Source: Rheinheimera tangshanensis (GTDB lineage: Bacteria; Pseudomonadota; Gammaproteobacteria; Enterobacterales; Alteromonadaceae). From it: a stretch of 64,000 nucleotides of DNA. Shown one piece after another: positions 37,524 through 47,991 of the stretch. Within the stretch, counting starts at the first letter, position 1; every line of letters starts with the position of its first letter. The position numbers were made by a program, and so were the translations under genes. The notes beneath the pieces are model-generated. The model did no database searches, was not told the DNA's origin, and saw only the letters and a list, made by a program, of their open reading frames with translations. The stretch spans positions 62,001-126,000 of the forward strand of contig NZ_BMLH01000001.1 of assembly GCF_014645135.1 (NCBI RefSeq). The letters are read 5' to 3'.

Positions 37524-40406
37524 CTAGTCCTGTTGATACAAAGGGCGGGGTTTGGCTATGCCGTAGCCTTGAGCGAAGTCGATTCCCATCTCGGTCAGCT
37601 TGTGACAAATCTCCATATTTTCAACATATTCGGCTACGGTTTGAATTTTCATAGCGCGGGCAATATCGTGAATAGACTGCACTATGGCGCAGTCAAAAGG
37701 ATCGATCAGCAAGTCGCGGACAAAGCTGCCATCAATTTTGACAAAATCGACCGGGAAGTTTTTCAGATAGCCATAAGAGGAAAAACCACTGCCGAAGTCG
37801 TCCAAAGCAAACTTACAGCCCAGCTGTCTGAAGTGGGAAATAAAATCCAGCGTCTGGTGCACATTTAAAATCGCCATACTTTCGGTGATTTCAAAACACA
37901 CCTTAGCAAAAGGAATTCGATACTCCCGGAATAACGAACTGACATAAGCTTTAAACAGCGGGTCTGTTAACGAAGCGCCGGATAAATTGATATTGGCTAA
38001 ACTCAGCTCCGCCAGATGCGCAGGCTGTTGTGCCAGCCAGCGGAAGTAGTTGCGGATCACCCAGCGGTCTATTTGTGGCATCAGGCCATAACGTTCTGCT
38101 GAGCTTAAAAAATTGCCCGGCGCTACCAAGCCTTGTTCTGGCAAAGATAACCGCAGCAGCAATTCATAATGCAAGCCTGGCAGCTCTTTTTGGATAGCGC
38201 TGATAGGCTGCATAAACAGTACAAAGTTATCTTGTTCCAGCGCCTGTCTTAAGGTTTTTAACCACTGAATTTCTGACTGATGACGCTGCAATTCTTCATC
38301 GTCGGCATTAAACATATGAATACGGTTACGGCCCTTTTCTTTGGCGACAAAGCAGGCAGAGTCTGCTTGTTTCAGCCAATGTTCGGTGCTTTGATTGTCG
38401 TCCGTGTTTTCAGCCAGACCTATGCTGACACTGATACTAAATACGCTGTCCTGCCAGATAAAACGGAATTCTTTGACTGTATCCAGCAGTTGATGGGCAA
38501 TAGCAAAAGCTTCGTTGCTGCTTAAATGCGGTAACAGCACCACAAATTCATCGCTCTCCAGTCGGGCTAAAGTTCCTCTGTTATTCAAAACCCGCTGCAT
38601 CTGATTACTGATTTGACACAACAAAGCATCTCCTGCTCTGTGATCGCAGGTGGTGTTGATCAGTTTAAACTGGTCTATATCCAGATAAAGCAAGGTCGCC
38701 TGATGTCCAAACCGCAGTGTCTGTTCCAGTTGTTCAATAAAATAATGCCGATTGTATAAAGAGGTAAGCGTGTCGTGGGTCGCTAAGTAAGCCAGCTGTT
38801 CGGTATTTTGTTTATGCGCTGTGATATCCACTATAGAACCATGCACATAAGCCCCTGGTGCACCTTCACCTTCTGCCAGCCGGGCGGACATCAGAGCCCA
38901 AAAGGCTGAGCCGTCGGCGCGTAAGCCTCTGATTTCAAAATTCTTGTTATCACCCAGCTGCAGCTGTTTTAACATCTGAACTCTGTCTTCAGGGTTGGCG
39001 TAATAACGTGCCATGCCGGTCTTCGCTACATCTTGTTGCATTTGCTGTAGGTTTTGATAACCCAACATGTTCAGCAACGCTTGGTTGGCTGTGATCAACT
39101 GCCCCTGTAAGGTACTGGTAAACATACCTTCCACTGCATTGTGATAAATGTCGTAGTACTGCTGTAAGTGCGCATTGGCCTGGCGCTGATGGTCAATGTT
39201 TTGTTGCACTGTACCTCTGATGTTTTGTAACAGGCTAAAACTCATCAGCGCCATGCTGCCCATCACGGCCATCAGTAACAGGTATTGCCAGGCCTGTGCT
39301 GTAGGTAAATAACCTATTTGCGACAGGGCTAATATCACAATACAGCCAAAGAAAAAGGCCCAGCCTAGCGCAAAGGTTTTGGCTGCCCGGTCGCCTTTGA
39401 TGGCATGCATCAATGCGAACAGAGTGTTGATACCTAAACATAAAGCGGTAATAACCAACAAACCCCAAAACCGCAATTGGTTATTGGCATAAAGTGGGCT
39501 GAACAATAATAACAAAGCACTGACCAGGCACAGGTAAAAACCAAAACGCCCCAAAATGCCACCTTGTTGTCTGCGGACATGCCAGTTAAATAGGGTCAGG
39601 CAGGCAAAAGTAGCACCAGCTGCGACATACAAAATGGCCTGATTGATTTCAGGGTAATCAGGCCAAAGCATCGCAAAAGCCAAGCCGTTTAGTATGGCCA
39701 GCACTAAAGCGCAGTTAATAAAAAAGCCTGAATAAAATAAATACAGTCGTTGTTGCAGTGAAAAATACAAAAACAGGTTGTAGATCGCCATCAGCAACAA
39801 CACACCACACAACAGACCATCCAGAATGTTTTTATACAGCTGGTCCAACACAAAGTTATTGTGCTGCCATAACGTCAACTCTACCGGTGCTATAGCGGCA
39901 TCCTGCACTTTGATAAACAGATCCAGTTCCTGATCAGGTTCAAAATTGAGTGGAAAGGCAAAGCTGCGGTAGGCCAGGGCGCGCTGGTAGAAAGGCACTG
40001 AAGCGCCAGTGCTGCTTAATAGCTGCAGATCGTTTTTTGATCTGTTGTAGCTATACACCTGCACGACGTCAGCCAGCGGGAAATCGTACTGCACTATGGT
40101 TTGAATTGGGGTCTGGCCTGTGTAATGCAAACGGGTAAATAACCAAAGTGACTGCTCGGTACTTTGCAGAGACTTTTTGTATTCGCTGACCAGCCGGAAT
40201 GCATGATGCCGTTCTGGATCAAAAATCAGTTCCTCCAGCGGCAGGGCTTTGTGAGTCTGCTGAAAATATAAATTCTGCCCCAGTTCCAGCCGGGAGAGTT
40301 GTTTGTCAAAACTATTAATCTGGGCATGAAAAGCAAAGGCACTATGACAACAGATCAGCAGCAGAAACCACCATAGCTTTATTCCATGCTGCAGTTTTAC
40401 TGTCAT
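37524..40406 (-). CDS. 7TMR-DISM / PAS / GGDEF / EAL signalling protein, 960 aa
   Basis: A signal peptide (1-25) precedes a 7TMR-DISM extracellular domain (about 40-170) and seven membrane helices (about 185-385). A PAS domain (about 415-530), GGDEF domain (about 540-700) and EAL domain (about 715-955) follow. The GGDEF signature is degenerate (RLESDEFVVLLP), so cyclase activity is doubtful. The EAL signature is ELL (YELLLRL), but other catalytic residues are kept (NINLSGASL, CFEITES, ALDDFGSGFSSYGYL), so c-di-GMP hydrolysis is likely. The start overlaps the 103-aa gene upstream by four bases, indicating an operon with selO. Confidence 0.93.
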   Translation of the reverse strand: MTVKLQHGIKLWWFLLLICCHSAFAFHAQINSFDKQLSRLELGQNLYFQQTHKALPLEELIFDPERHHAFRLVSEYKKSLQSTEQSLWLFTRLHYTGQTPIQTIVQYDFPLADVVQVYSYNRSKNDLQLLSSTGASVPFYQRALAYRSFAFPLNFEPDQELDLFIKVQDAAIAPVELTLWQHNNFVLDQLYKNILDGLLCGVLLLMAIYNLFLYFSLQQRLYLFYSGFFINCALVLAILNGLAFAMLWPDYPEINQAILYVAAGATFACLTLFNWHVRRQQGGILGRFGFYLCLVSALLLLFSPLYANNQLRFWGLLVITALCLGINTLFALMHAIKGDRAAKTFALGWAFFFGCIVILALSQIGYLPTAQAWQYLLLMAVMGSMALMSFSLLQNIRGTVQQNIDHQRQANAHLQQYYDIYHNAVEGMFTSTLQGQLITANQALLNMLGYQNLQQMQQDVAKTGMARYYANPEDRVQMLKQLQLGDNKNFEIRGLRADGSAFWALMSARLAEGEGAPGAYVHGSIVDITAHKQNTEQLAYLATHDTLTSLYNRHYFIEQLEQTLRFGHQATLLYLDIDQFKLINTTCDHRAGDALLCQISNQMQRVLNNRGTLARLESDEFVVLLPHLSSNEAFAIAHQLLDTVKEFRFIWQDSVFSISVSIGLAENTDDNQSTEHWLKQADSACFVAKEKGRNRIHMFNADDEELQRHQSEIQWLKTLRQALEQDNFVLFMQPISAIQKELPGLHYELLLRLSLPEQGLVAPGNFLSSAERYGLMPQIDRWVIRNYFRWLAQQPAHLAELSLANINLSGASLTDPLFKAYVSSLFREYRIPFAKVCFEITESMAILNVHQTLDFISHFRQLGCKFALDDFGSGFSSYGYLKNFPVDFVKIDGSFVRDLLIDPFDCAIVQSIHDIARAMKIQTVAEYVENMEICHKLTEMGIDFAQGYGIAKPRPLYQQD

Positions 40407-40714
40407 CTAATCTCCAAGCTACTGAATTCTTTTGCTAAATCTGACAGTAGCATAGCAGCGCCCACACTGTCAGCTGTGACCCAAAAACTTTCGCTGTAGT
40501 CTTCGTAACAAAAAGTAAATGATTCGTTGGCATAGCTTAACCCCAGCTCCACCCGGTCTGCGCCGTAAGCCAGAGTACCTGTTGTAATGGTGCTTGGGGT
40601 AAACCACTGCTTACAATTCAATACCTGTTCAAAGCGAATGGGCCATAGAGGTGTCAGTAGTAGCTGTTTCTGTTCAATTTGTACTATCAAACCATTGGTT
40701 GCTTCGGTGTTCAT
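40403..40714 (-). CDS. small cytoplasmic protein of unknown function (possibly DUF3630), 103 aa
   Basis: The gene starts 10 bases after selO and overlaps the GGDEF-EAL gene by four bases (ATGA), so the three are probably translated together. It has no signal peptide. The sequence is beta-rich by eye with several aromatic residues (KQWFTP, FTFCYEDYSESFWV). It resembles small proteins labelled DUF3630 in Alteromonadales, but I cannot confirm this. The function is unknown. Confidence 0.7.
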   Translation of the reverse strand: MNTEATNGLIVQIEQKQLLLTPLWPIRFEQVLNCKQWFTPSTITTGTLAYGADRVELGLSYANESFTFCYEDYSESFWVTADSVGAAMLLSDLAKEFSSLEIR

Positions 40715-40724
40715 CAGGTGTCCG

Positions 40725-42173
40725 TTAACTGCTGCAGGATATAGTCATAGCTTTGCCCCAGTCTGGTGGTGGTGTTGCAAAGGCTTCTTTACCTGGCTGA
40801 TACTGATAAGGGTGCTGCAGGACCTGCATCAGTTCATGTAAAGGGGCTGTATCCCCTTGTTCAGCTGCTGCAATAGCCTGCTGAGCCAGGTAATTACGTA
40901 AAATATATAAAGGATTGACGCCGTTCATCTGAGTTTTGCGTTCAGCGGCGCTGGTATTTTCCTGCGCCAGACGAGCACGGTACAGACTTGCCCACTGATC
41001 AAAAGCAGCGATATCCAACATATGATCACGGAGAGATGACCCCTGAGCGTCATCCGAAAAATCAGCCAGACGGCGGAAACTTAAGGTGTAATCCTGCTTC
41101 TGTTGCTGCAACAAGGCCAGCCATTGGCCTATCAGGGCCCGGTCTGTGGGCTGCTGAGTGGTAAGCCCCAGTTTTTTCCCCATTAAAGCCATGTAATGAC
41201 TGACTAAGGTGGGTTCATACAAACCAAGCGCCGTACGTAAGTCCTCGACCTCAATCAAAGGCGATAAAGCATGAGCCAGCGCATTGAGGTTCCACAACCC
41301 TATACCAGGCTGTTCGTCAAAGGCATACTTGCCGCTATGATCGGAGTGATTGCAGATGTAACCAGGCTGATAGTCATCTAAAAAGGCATAAGGACCATAG
41401 TCAAAACTCAGGCCTAAAATTGACATATTGTCGGTGTTCATGACGCCATGATTAAAACCTACCGCCTGCCACTGGCTGATCAGTTCTGCGGTACTGATGA
41501 CAATCTGTTGCAGCATAGCCAGCGTCGGGTTATCTGCGTTCAGACATTCGGGGAAATGCTGCTGCAGCGTAAAATCGACCAGCCGTTGTAATTGGTTTTT
41601 ATCGCCTGTGTAAAAACAGTGCTCAAAATGACCAAAGCGGATATGGCTGGGACAAACCCTGATCACCATAGCGCCTTGCTCCATGGTTTCACGTTGCACT
41701 GGTTCGGTGCTGCCAACCAGACTTAAAGCTCTGCTGCTGGGAATGCCTAAATGATACATAGCTTCGGAGGCTAAAAATTCGCGGATGCTGGATCGTAATA
41801 CAGCCCGACCATCACCAAAACGGGAATAAGGTGTGCGGCCAGCGCCTTTTAAATGCAGATCGTAGTTTTTGCCATCAGTGCCTTTTACATCTCCTAACAA
41901 CAAACCCCTGCCATCACCCAATTGTGGATTGTATTGACCAAATTGATGGCCAGCATATTTTTGCGCTATCGGCTTGCTGCCCTCAAACAGTTTTTTACCA
42001 CTAAGGTAGTCGGCTGCGTCAGCTTGTTGAAAGAATTCAGCGGGGATTTGTAATAGCGCGGCAGTCTCAGCGCTGTAGGCTAAAAGTTTGGGCTCTGCAA
42101 AAGGAGTCACGGCGACAAGGCTAACTAAGTCAGGTAAACCCGACGCATAAGTGGAACTTAAAAAAAGTGACAT
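40725..42173 (-). CDS. selO: protein adenylyltransferase SelO, 482 aa
   Basis: SelO is a pseudokinase-fold enzyme that transfers AMP to protein Ser/Thr/Tyr residues, linked to redox stress. The features seen are KYAGHQFGQYNPQLGDGRG, DLHLKGAGRTPYSR and NTDNMSILGLSFDYGPYAF. The protein ends SCSS; the third-last Cys480 is the position that is selenocysteine in some homologues. ATG 42173 follows GGGGGA; an upstream in-frame TTG is less likely. The length is typical. It heads a cluster with a 103-aa protein and a GGDEF-EAL protein. Confidence 0.95.
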   Translation of the reverse strand: MSLFLSSTYASGLPDLVSLVAVTPFAEPKLLAYSAETAALLQIPAEFFQQADAADYLSGKKLFEGSKPIAQKYAGHQFGQYNPQLGDGRGLLLGDVKGTDGKNYDLHLKGAGRTPYSRFGDGRAVLRSSIREFLASEAMYHLGIPSSRALSLVGSTEPVQRETMEQGAMVIRVCPSHIRFGHFEHCFYTGDKNQLQRLVDFTLQQHFPECLNADNPTLAMLQQIVISTAELISQWQAVGFNHGVMNTDNMSILGLSFDYGPYAFLDDYQPGYICNHSDHSGKYAFDEQPGIGLWNLNALAHALSPLIEVEDLRTALGLYEPTLVSHYMALMGKKLGLTTQQPTDRALIGQWLALLQQQKQDYTLSFRRLADFSDDAQGSSLRDHMLDIAAFDQWASLYRARLAQENTSAAERKTQMNGVNPLYILRNYLAQQAIAAAEQGDTAPLHELMQVLQHPYQYQPGKEAFATPPPDWGKAMTISCSS

Positions 42174-42353
42174 AACATCCCCCAAAACTGCAATGGCCCA
42201 TTGTCGTCGCTGTGTTCAGTTAGCTCAAGCGCTTTCTGGAGCAGTGATTTGCCTGAATTTCAGCCTCTGACTTGTATAAACAAGTACTTAGGTCTTTAAT
42301 GGAGAAAACATAAAAAATAAAACTCAGGTCCAGCGTCAGGGAGAATAACAATA

Positions 42354-42671
42354 ATGCGATCCAGATTTTTTATAATGTTAGTTTTAGGCGGGTTATCTGC
42401 ACCAGTTCTGGCGCAGGATGCGGCTGCCGGAAAAACTAAAGCTGCTGTCTGTTCGGCTTGTCATGGCGCTGAAGGCATTTCGGTATTACCGGATTATCCT
42501 AACCTTGCAGGGCAAAAACAGAAGTATCTGGAAACATCCATCAAAGCCTATCGTGATGGTCACCGTAAACATGCGGTGATGTCGCCTATGGCTGCAGGGT
42601 TGTCTGATACGGATATTCTGGATTTAGCCGCGTATTTTTCTGCTTTGCCGGCTCAGTCGCCTGCTAAATAG
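42354..42671 (+). CDS. small periplasmic cytochrome c (c553-like), 105 aa
   Basis: A signal peptide ([12 protein letters not shown]) leads a monohaem class I domain with CSACH (33-37) as the haem site, a distal Met in [11 protein letters not shown] and a closing helix [12 protein letters not shown]. Small cytochromes of this type carry electrons in the periplasm. It is divergent from selO across 180 bases and its 3' end overlaps recQ on the opposite strand by 19 bases. Confidence 0.92.
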   Translation: MRSRFFIMLVLGGLSAPVLAQDAAAGKTKAAVCSACHGAEGISVLPDYPNLAGQKQKYLETSIKAYRDGHRKHAVMSPMAAGLSDTDILDLAAYFSALPAQSPAK

Positions 42672-44464
42672 TCACTGATTAAATCGAGGAAATCAGCGCC
42701 ATAACGCCCTAGTTTAGTTTGGCCTACTCCACTGATAGCCAAAAACTCCACGCTATTGGTGGGACAGGCTTGTGCCATTTCTATCAGAGTAGCGTCTGAA
42801 AACACCACAAAAGGCGGCACGTCGTCGCGTTCAGCTATGGCTTTGCGCAGCACTTTTAAACGGGCGAACAGCTTGCGGTCATAGTTTTGTGGAGCTGTAG
42901 TTTTACTGCTGCTGGTTTTGCTTTGTACTAAGCGCGGCACGGCCAGTTGCAAAGTTTGCTCCGCACGAAGTACGGCTCGGGCGGCTTCTTGCAACTTCAG
43001 CACTGAATGCTGACTGATGTCCTGTTGCAATAAACCACAATGCACTAACTGGCGCAAAATACTGAGCCAATAATCGTGTGATTGCTCTTTTCCTATGCCA
43101 TAAGTAGATAACTTGTCATGCCCCAACTCCTGAATGCGGCTGGTCTGGCTACCCCGCAGTACATCAATGACATGGGTCATGCCAAAACTTTGATTCACTC
43201 TGTACACGCAAGACAGCGCTTTTCTGGCCAGTTCAGTGCCATCAAATTGCTTCGGCGGGTCTATGCAAATATCGCAGTTGCCACAAGGTTTCTGGCTGGA
43301 TTCACCAAAGTAGTTCAGCAGTACTAAACGCCTGCAGGTTTGTGCCTGAGCAAAAGCCGCCATCTGGTTAAAACGCTGCAAGGCTACTTCGGTTCTGCTG
43401 TTGTTTTCGTCTTTTTCTATCCAGCTACGCATCCGGGCTATATCGGCAGGGTCCACCAGCATCAAGGCTTCAGCGGACACACCGTCACGGCCAGCCCGGC
43501 CTGTTTCCTGATAGTAAGCTTCAATAGTGCGCGGCAGTTCAAAGTGAATGACAAAACGTATATTGGATTTATTCACGCCCATGCCGAAAGCCACAGTGGC
43601 GATAATCAGCTGAATTTGGTCTTTTTTAAAGGCTTCCTGTACCGCATTGCGCTGCTCGTTGGTCAAGCCTGCATGATAAGCCGCTACCTGAAAACCTTTG
43701 CCAGCCAGTTGTTCGGTCAGCTCATCTACTTTACGGCGTGAAGCACAATAAATAATGCCACTTTGCTGCTCCTGCTGTTTCAGGTAGTTGACCACTTGCT
43801 CCAGCGGGCGGAATTTCTCTTGTACTGTGTAACGGATGTTAGGTCGGTCAAAACTGCCCACTGAGATATAAGGCTGCTGCAAATTCAGCTGGCGGCTAAT
43901 GTCCTTTTGCGTAGCAGGGTCTGCTGTGGCCGTGAGTGCCATCATAGGCACATGCGGGAAGTAGTGTTTTAACTGTGCCAGTTCAGTGTAATGGGGTCTG
44001 AAGTCGTGGCCCCACTGTGAAATACAGTGCGCTTCGTCTATGGCAAATAAACTGACACCAACTTCTGCCAGGCGTGACATAAAGTCCGGTTGTAATAAAC
44101 GCTCAGGCGCCAGATACAACAGTTTGAGCTGTTGATGGCGTAAACGCCGGATCACATCCTGAATTTCTTCTCTGCTTTGGCTGCTGTTAATAAATTCTGC
44201 CGCTATACCATTGGCCTGTAACGCATCGACCTGATCTTTCATCAGCGACATTAAAGGCGAAACAACCACAGTGACATAAGGCAATAACAAAGCAGGTAAC
44301 TGATAACACAGCGATTTGCCGCCACCTGTAGGCATCAGCACAAAAGTGTCCTGACCGCTCAGGCAAGCCTGGATCACCTCCAGTTGTCCGTGACGGAACT
44401 GGCTGTAACCAAAAGCTTGTTTTAAGGTGTCGAACAATAGTTGTGGCAAAGGACAAGGCTGCAT
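42653..44464 (-). CDS. recQ: ATP-dependent DNA helicase RecQ, 603 aa
   Basis: The 3'-5' helicase has Walker [19 protein letters not shown] ([10 protein letters not shown]), and the helicase motif [10 protein letters not shown]. It is followed by the RQC domain with four zinc cysteines ([12 protein letters not shown] and CGNCDIC) and a C-terminal HRDC domain (about 525-600). The length matches bacterial RecQ. It acts in RecF-pathway recombination and fork repair. It is divergent from the thioesterase gene. Confidence 0.96.
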   Translation of the reverse strand: MQPCPLPQLLFDTLKQAFGYSQFRHGQLEVIQACLSGQDTFVLMPTGGGKSLCYQLPALLLPYVTVVVSPLMSLMKDQVDALQANGIAAEFINSSQSREEIQDVIRRLRHQQLKLLYLAPERLLQPDFMSRLAEVGVSLFAIDEAHCISQWGHDFRPHYTELAQLKHYFPHVPMMALTATADPATQKDISRQLNLQQPYISVGSFDRPNIRYTVQEKFRPLEQVVNYLKQQEQQSGIIYCASRRKVDELTEQLAGKGFQVAAYHAGLTNEQRNAVQEAFKKDQIQLIIATVAFGMGVNKSNIRFVIHFELPRTIEAYYQETGRAGRDGVSAEALMLVDPADIARMRSWIEKDENNSRTEVALQRFNQMAAFAQAQTCRRLVLLNYFGESSQKPCGNCDICIDPPKQFDGTELARKALSCVYRVNQSFGMTHVIDVLRGSQTSRIQELGHDKLSTYGIGKEQSHDYWLSILRQLVHCGLLQQDISQHSVLKLQEAARAVLRAEQTLQLAVPRLVQSKTSSSKTTAPQNYDRKLFARLKVLRKAIAERDDVPPFVVFSDATLIEMAQACPTNSVEFLAISGVGQTKLGRYGADFLDLISDYLAGD

Positions 44465-44578
44465 TATGAAAAATCTGGCGCATTGTAATCAAAACTACAG
44501 AGGCTGTCTTGGGCATTGTGTCATTGGCTTTGCTGGAGTAGATTGCGTACTGCTCCTACCAGTAAAGTTGAGAACCTT

Positions 44579-45031
44579 ATGCATGCCGATCAGTTATTAC
44601 CTTTTATCGCCAATACTTTTGACCAAATGCCTTTTAATCGTTTGTTAGGCTTAAAAGTCACCCGTTTTGATGAACAGCAAGCCGAAGTTCGTTTTGACTG
44701 GGCCGGGCAGCTGGTAGGAAACCCGGTACAGCAGATTTTACATGGTGGCGTCATAGCTTCAGTGCTGGATGTGGTTGGTGGATTAATGGCGGTGTCCAGT
44801 GCCTTAACCCGATTGGGCGATATTGCAGATGCTGAACTGGCCGAAAAACTGGGCAAAATGAGTACTATAGATATTCGCACCGATTACTTAAGGCCTGGCC
44901 GTGGCCAACAGTTCATTGCGACAGCTCAAGTGATCCGCACGGGCAATAAAGTTTGTGTCTGCCGGATGGAGCTACACAATGAGCAGGGCACTCATATTGC
45001 GTTAGGCACTGGTACTTATCTGGTGGGCTAA
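44579..45031 (+). CDS. hotdog-fold thioesterase (YigI/PaaI-like), 150 aa
   Basis: The hotdog fold is shown by the central helix region ILHGGVIASVLDVVGGLMA and the strand STIDIRTDYLRPGRG, as in YigI and PaaI-type acyl-CoA thioesterases. I chose ATG 44579, since the sequence MHADQLLPFIA fits the family; an upstream in-frame extension to 44516 is Cys/Trp-rich and unlikely. In E. coli YigI also lies near recQ, which supports the assignment. It probably hydrolyses medium- or long-chain acyl-CoA. Confidence 0.85.
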   Translation: MHADQLLPFIANTFDQMPFNRLLGLKVTRFDEQQAEVRFDWAGQLVGNPVQQILHGGVIASVLDVVGGLMAVSSALTRLGDIADAELAEKLGKMSTIDIRTDYLRPGRGQQFIATAQVIRTGNKVCVCRMELHNEQGTHIALGTGTYLVG

Positions 45032-45166
45032 AGCTTATTTCGCGCCCATACAAGCATGATGCAATTATTTCCTTTCAGTTGTTTCTCTTTCAGCTATACC
45101 TGATCAGTAGCTTTATTTGTTTTATAAATGGAAGTTTTGTTTTTATCATATTTTGACTTTAACTTG

Positions 45167-45230
45167 TTGACAAAAAGGCTTAACTGATAACAATGAAACC
45201 ATGTTTGATGCTGAAACTCTAGTTTCAGCA
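45167..45230 (+). promoter_or_regulatory. candidate promoter and 22-bp palindrome in the chemoreceptor leader
   Basis: In the 308-base gap before the chemoreceptor, TTGACA (45167-45172) is followed 16 bases later by AACAAT, a moderate sigma-70-like match. Just downstream is a perfect inverted repeat, TGCTGAAACT (45209-45218) and AGTTTCAGCA (45221-45230), separated by CT. It could be an operator overlapping the start of transcription or an RNA hairpin in the leader. No other feature is seen in the gap. Confidence 0.4.
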
Positions 45231-45339
45231 GACTTTCAGCCTGCTACAAAAACAATGTTGTCATCATTATTGAATCTCGGCTCGTTGTTAAAGTACCCAG
45301 CTTTAACTGATAAGGCTTCGAAAGAGGAAGGGGAGCACT

Positions 45340-47013
45340 ATGCAACTGTCGATTAGACAAAGGCTTATGTTGTCTGTCACTGTGATCTGTCTAGGTCTGA
45401 CGGCCATGACTGCTTTTGTATTTATACAACTGGCCAAGATAGAGACGCACTTAAGTGAAGTGGTCAACAGAGACAACCCTGCTATTGAGCAGTTGACCCA
45501 AGTACTTGAACAGCAGTACGAACAGGAGCTGCTGTTGCATAAAGAGTTACGTTATGTGCCAAAGCAGCATCAGCAGTCTGTGGATGAATTTCAGCGCACA
45601 AAAGCAGAGTTTATGCAGCATCAACAGCAACTCCAAGCAGCACTTCAGGCCGCAGAGCCCTTTTTACAACCTTCAACTGCTATGACAGAGTTGCAACTGA
45701 GCAAAGTTCGGGAAAACATGCAGCTGCTGCAGGGGATTGAAACACTGTCCTTGCAGTGGACTTCGATTGCAGAGCAGCTAATCCAAAAAGCTGGATCAGG
45801 GCAGCAAGCTGTTGAGCTGGAAAACAAGCTGGCTGCTGTTGATCAACAGTTGATGCAAGACGTAAAAACTCTGTTGCAAAATGTCGAAAATTTTACCTCA
45901 GCTGAGATCCAAAGTATTGACCGGCAAACCCGCTCTTTAGAACTACAGGTAGTCGTAGCCGCAGTCTTAGTGTTGCTATTGTCTGTGTTGGTCAGCCGCT
46001 CCACCCGCAAGGCCATCCAGAGAGGTTTGCACAAAGCTATGGCGGCGCTCAGAGAGTTACAGCGCGGTAACCTCAAGTCCGAAGTGCTGGCGGATGAGCC
46101 CGCAGAGATAGGTGAAATGCTGACATTGATGGAGCAGACCAGGCAGGATCTGGCTCAGTTGTTAGTGCTGGTGCAGCGCTCGACAATGGAGGTTTCTGGT
46201 GCTGCCACTGTATTGGCAGACAGTAGCCATGGTGTGCAGGACAATGTGCAGCAGCAAAGTCTGCAAATGGAACAAATTGCCGCAGCTATGCACGAAATGT
46301 CAGCGACTGCTCATGAGGTCGCACAGAGTGTGGCTACTACGCACACGGCTAGCGAAGAGGCAGCGCAGAACTCTACCTCCAGTCAAACTATCAATACTCA
46401 AGCGATGCAGAGCACTGAATCTCTGGTAAAAAGTCTAACTGAAAGTGCAGCCTCATTATCTGAGCTTGAGAAAAACAGTGAAAATATAGGTGCAGTGTTG
46501 GTGGTGATTAAAGCCATAGCGGATCAAACCAATTTATTAGCATTAAATGCGGCTATTGAAGCGGCACGAGCTGGGGAGCAAGGTCGGGGATTCTCCGTAG
46601 TGGCAGATGAAGTCCGGCATCTGGCGCAGCGCACGCAAACTTCAACCACCGAAATAGAAACTATGATCAGCACGTTCCGCCAGAGCGCGCATCAGGCGGT
46701 ATTAAAAATGCGACAAAGCAGCGTGCTGGGTGGTCAGGCTATTGATTTTGCAGGTCAGTCCAGCGACTTGATGCAAAAAGTGAACGGCTCTATAGATAAA
46801 GTCCGTTGTATGAGTATGCAAATTGCCAGTGCTGCTGAACAGCAAAGCAGTGCTATTGAAGAAATTAACGTCAGCGTCAGTGTGGTACATCAGGCTGCTG
46901 AACAGAACGCTGAACTGGTAACCCAGGTCGCCACCGCCAGCCAGCAATTGACAGCTATGGCTGGCACTTTGGAAGGTGCAGTAAAAAGGTTTCAACTGCC
47001 AGAAGTGGCATGA
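45340..47013 (+). CDS. methyl-accepting chemotaxis protein, 557 aa
   Basis: One membrane helix (about 9-28) is followed by a helical periplasmic sensor of about 170 residues rich in Gln (29-205), a second helix (about 206-222), a HAMP-like region (about 223-275) and a signalling domain (about 285-545) with the conserved hairpin [20 protein letters not shown]. The periplasmic part looks like a four-helix-bundle sensor. The ribosome site is GAGGAAGGGGAG. The end overlaps a possible extended start of the carbonic anhydrase gene. The ligand is unknown. Confidence 0.93.
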   Translation: MQLSIRQRLMLSVTVICLGLTAMTAFVFIQLAKIETHLSEVVNRDNPAIEQLTQVLEQQYEQELLLHKELRYVPKQHQQSVDEFQRTKAEFMQHQQQLQAALQAAEPFLQPSTAMTELQLSKVRENMQLLQGIETLSLQWTSIAEQLIQKAGSGQQAVELENKLAAVDQQLMQDVKTLLQNVENFTSAEIQSIDRQTRSLELQVVVAAVLVLLLSVLVSRSTRKAIQRGLHKAMAALRELQRGNLKSEVLADEPAEIGEMLTLMEQTRQDLAQLLVLVQRSTMEVSGAATVLADSSHGVQDNVQQQSLQMEQIAAAMHEMSATAHEVAQSVATTHTASEEAAQNSTSSQTINTQAMQSTESLVKSLTESAASLSELEKNSENIGAVLVVIKAIADQTNLLALNAAIEAARAGEQGRGFSVVADEVRHLAQRTQTSTTEIETMISTFRQSAHQAVLKMRQSSVLGGQAIDFAGQSSDLMQKVNGSIDKVRCMSMQIASAAEQQSSAIEEINVSVSVVHQAAEQNAELVTQVATASQQLTAMAGTLEGAVKRFQLPEVA

Positions 47014-47075
47014 ATAACTCCTGTCTCAGCAATAAAGAACTCTGCCAGTCAAAGGTGTTAAACAGGTGTGGTGCC

Positions 47076-47819
47076 ATGAAAAAAATTCTTTTATTGCTAG
47101 CTCTGGGGGTGGGGCTTCCTGCTTTGGCTGAGGATCTCTATCCCGACTGGGACTACGAAGGATATGCCGGGCCAGAACATTGGGGCAATCTGACCATGGA
47201 TTTTGCAAGCTGTAAAAACGGCAAAGAACAATCACCTATTGATTTGACTGTGGCAGAGGACGCTAAATTTTCGGCACCCCAGCTACGTTACGCAGCTCAG
47301 CCATTACAATTGACCCATATGGGTCATACCTTAGTTGAAGAAGTCAGCGCTGCGCCACTTCACCTTAGTTTTGGCGGGCAGGACTACAACTTAAAGCAAT
47401 TGCATTTTCACACACCAAGCGAGCATCAACTGAATGGCAAAAGCTTCCCGATGGAAGTACATTTTGTCCACAGCGATGCGGATGGTCAGTTGGCTATCGT
47501 AGGAGTGTTTGTGCAGCAGGGACAAACGAACGCTACGTTGCAGCAGTTGTTGCAAAAAGTCCCTTTACTTAAAGGCGAGACAGTCACAGATCAAAAAGCA
47601 GCTTTGGATCTGAACGCCCTCCTGCCAAAAACCAAACACTTTTACCACTATATGGGGTCGTTAACCACGCCGCCTTGCAGTGAGGGAGTGTACTGGCTAG
47701 TGTTAACTCATCCTATCGACGCCTCGGCAGAACAGTTAAAACAGCTAAGCCAGTTGATGGGGAAAAATGCCAGACCATTGCAGCAGTTAAATGGCCGAAC
47801 TTTAACTTTGGTACGCTAA
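47076..47819 (+). CDS. periplasmic alpha-type carbonic anhydrase, 247 aa
   Basis: A signal peptide (ILLLLALGVGLPALA) precedes an alpha-class domain with NGKEQSPIDL, zinc ligands in QLHFHTPSEH (two His) and MEVHFVH (third His), and the conserved GSLTTPPCSEGVYWLV. It hydrates CO2 in the periplasm. I place the start at ATG 47076 because the signal peptide begins there; an in-frame ATG at 47010 would add 22 residues and overlap the chemoreceptor stop. The length is normal for bacterial alpha enzymes. Confidence 0.94.
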   Translation: MKKILLLLALGVGLPALAEDLYPDWDYEGYAGPEHWGNLTMDFASCKNGKEQSPIDLTVAEDAKFSAPQLRYAAQPLQLTHMGHTLVEEVSAAPLHLSFGGQDYNLKQLHFHTPSEHQLNGKSFPMEVHFVHSDADGQLAIVGVFVQQGQTNATLQQLLQKVPLLKGETVTDQKAALDLNALLPKTKHFYHYMGSLTTPPCSEGVYWLVLTHPIDASAEQLKQLSQLMGKNARPLQQLNGRTLTLVR

Positions 47820-47991
47820 ACCAACCAAGCGCTGCAGTAAATCGGGTGACCTGACGCTGATTTAGGCCAATTTGTTTTCAGATAAGGCCAAGTTTTTTAT
47901 TCCTGCGTCAGATGTCATTACTTAATCAGTCTTCATCCAGTACAATGCGCGCCTCATACCGCAAGGATCCCTGCTGATCAAGGTGATACCC

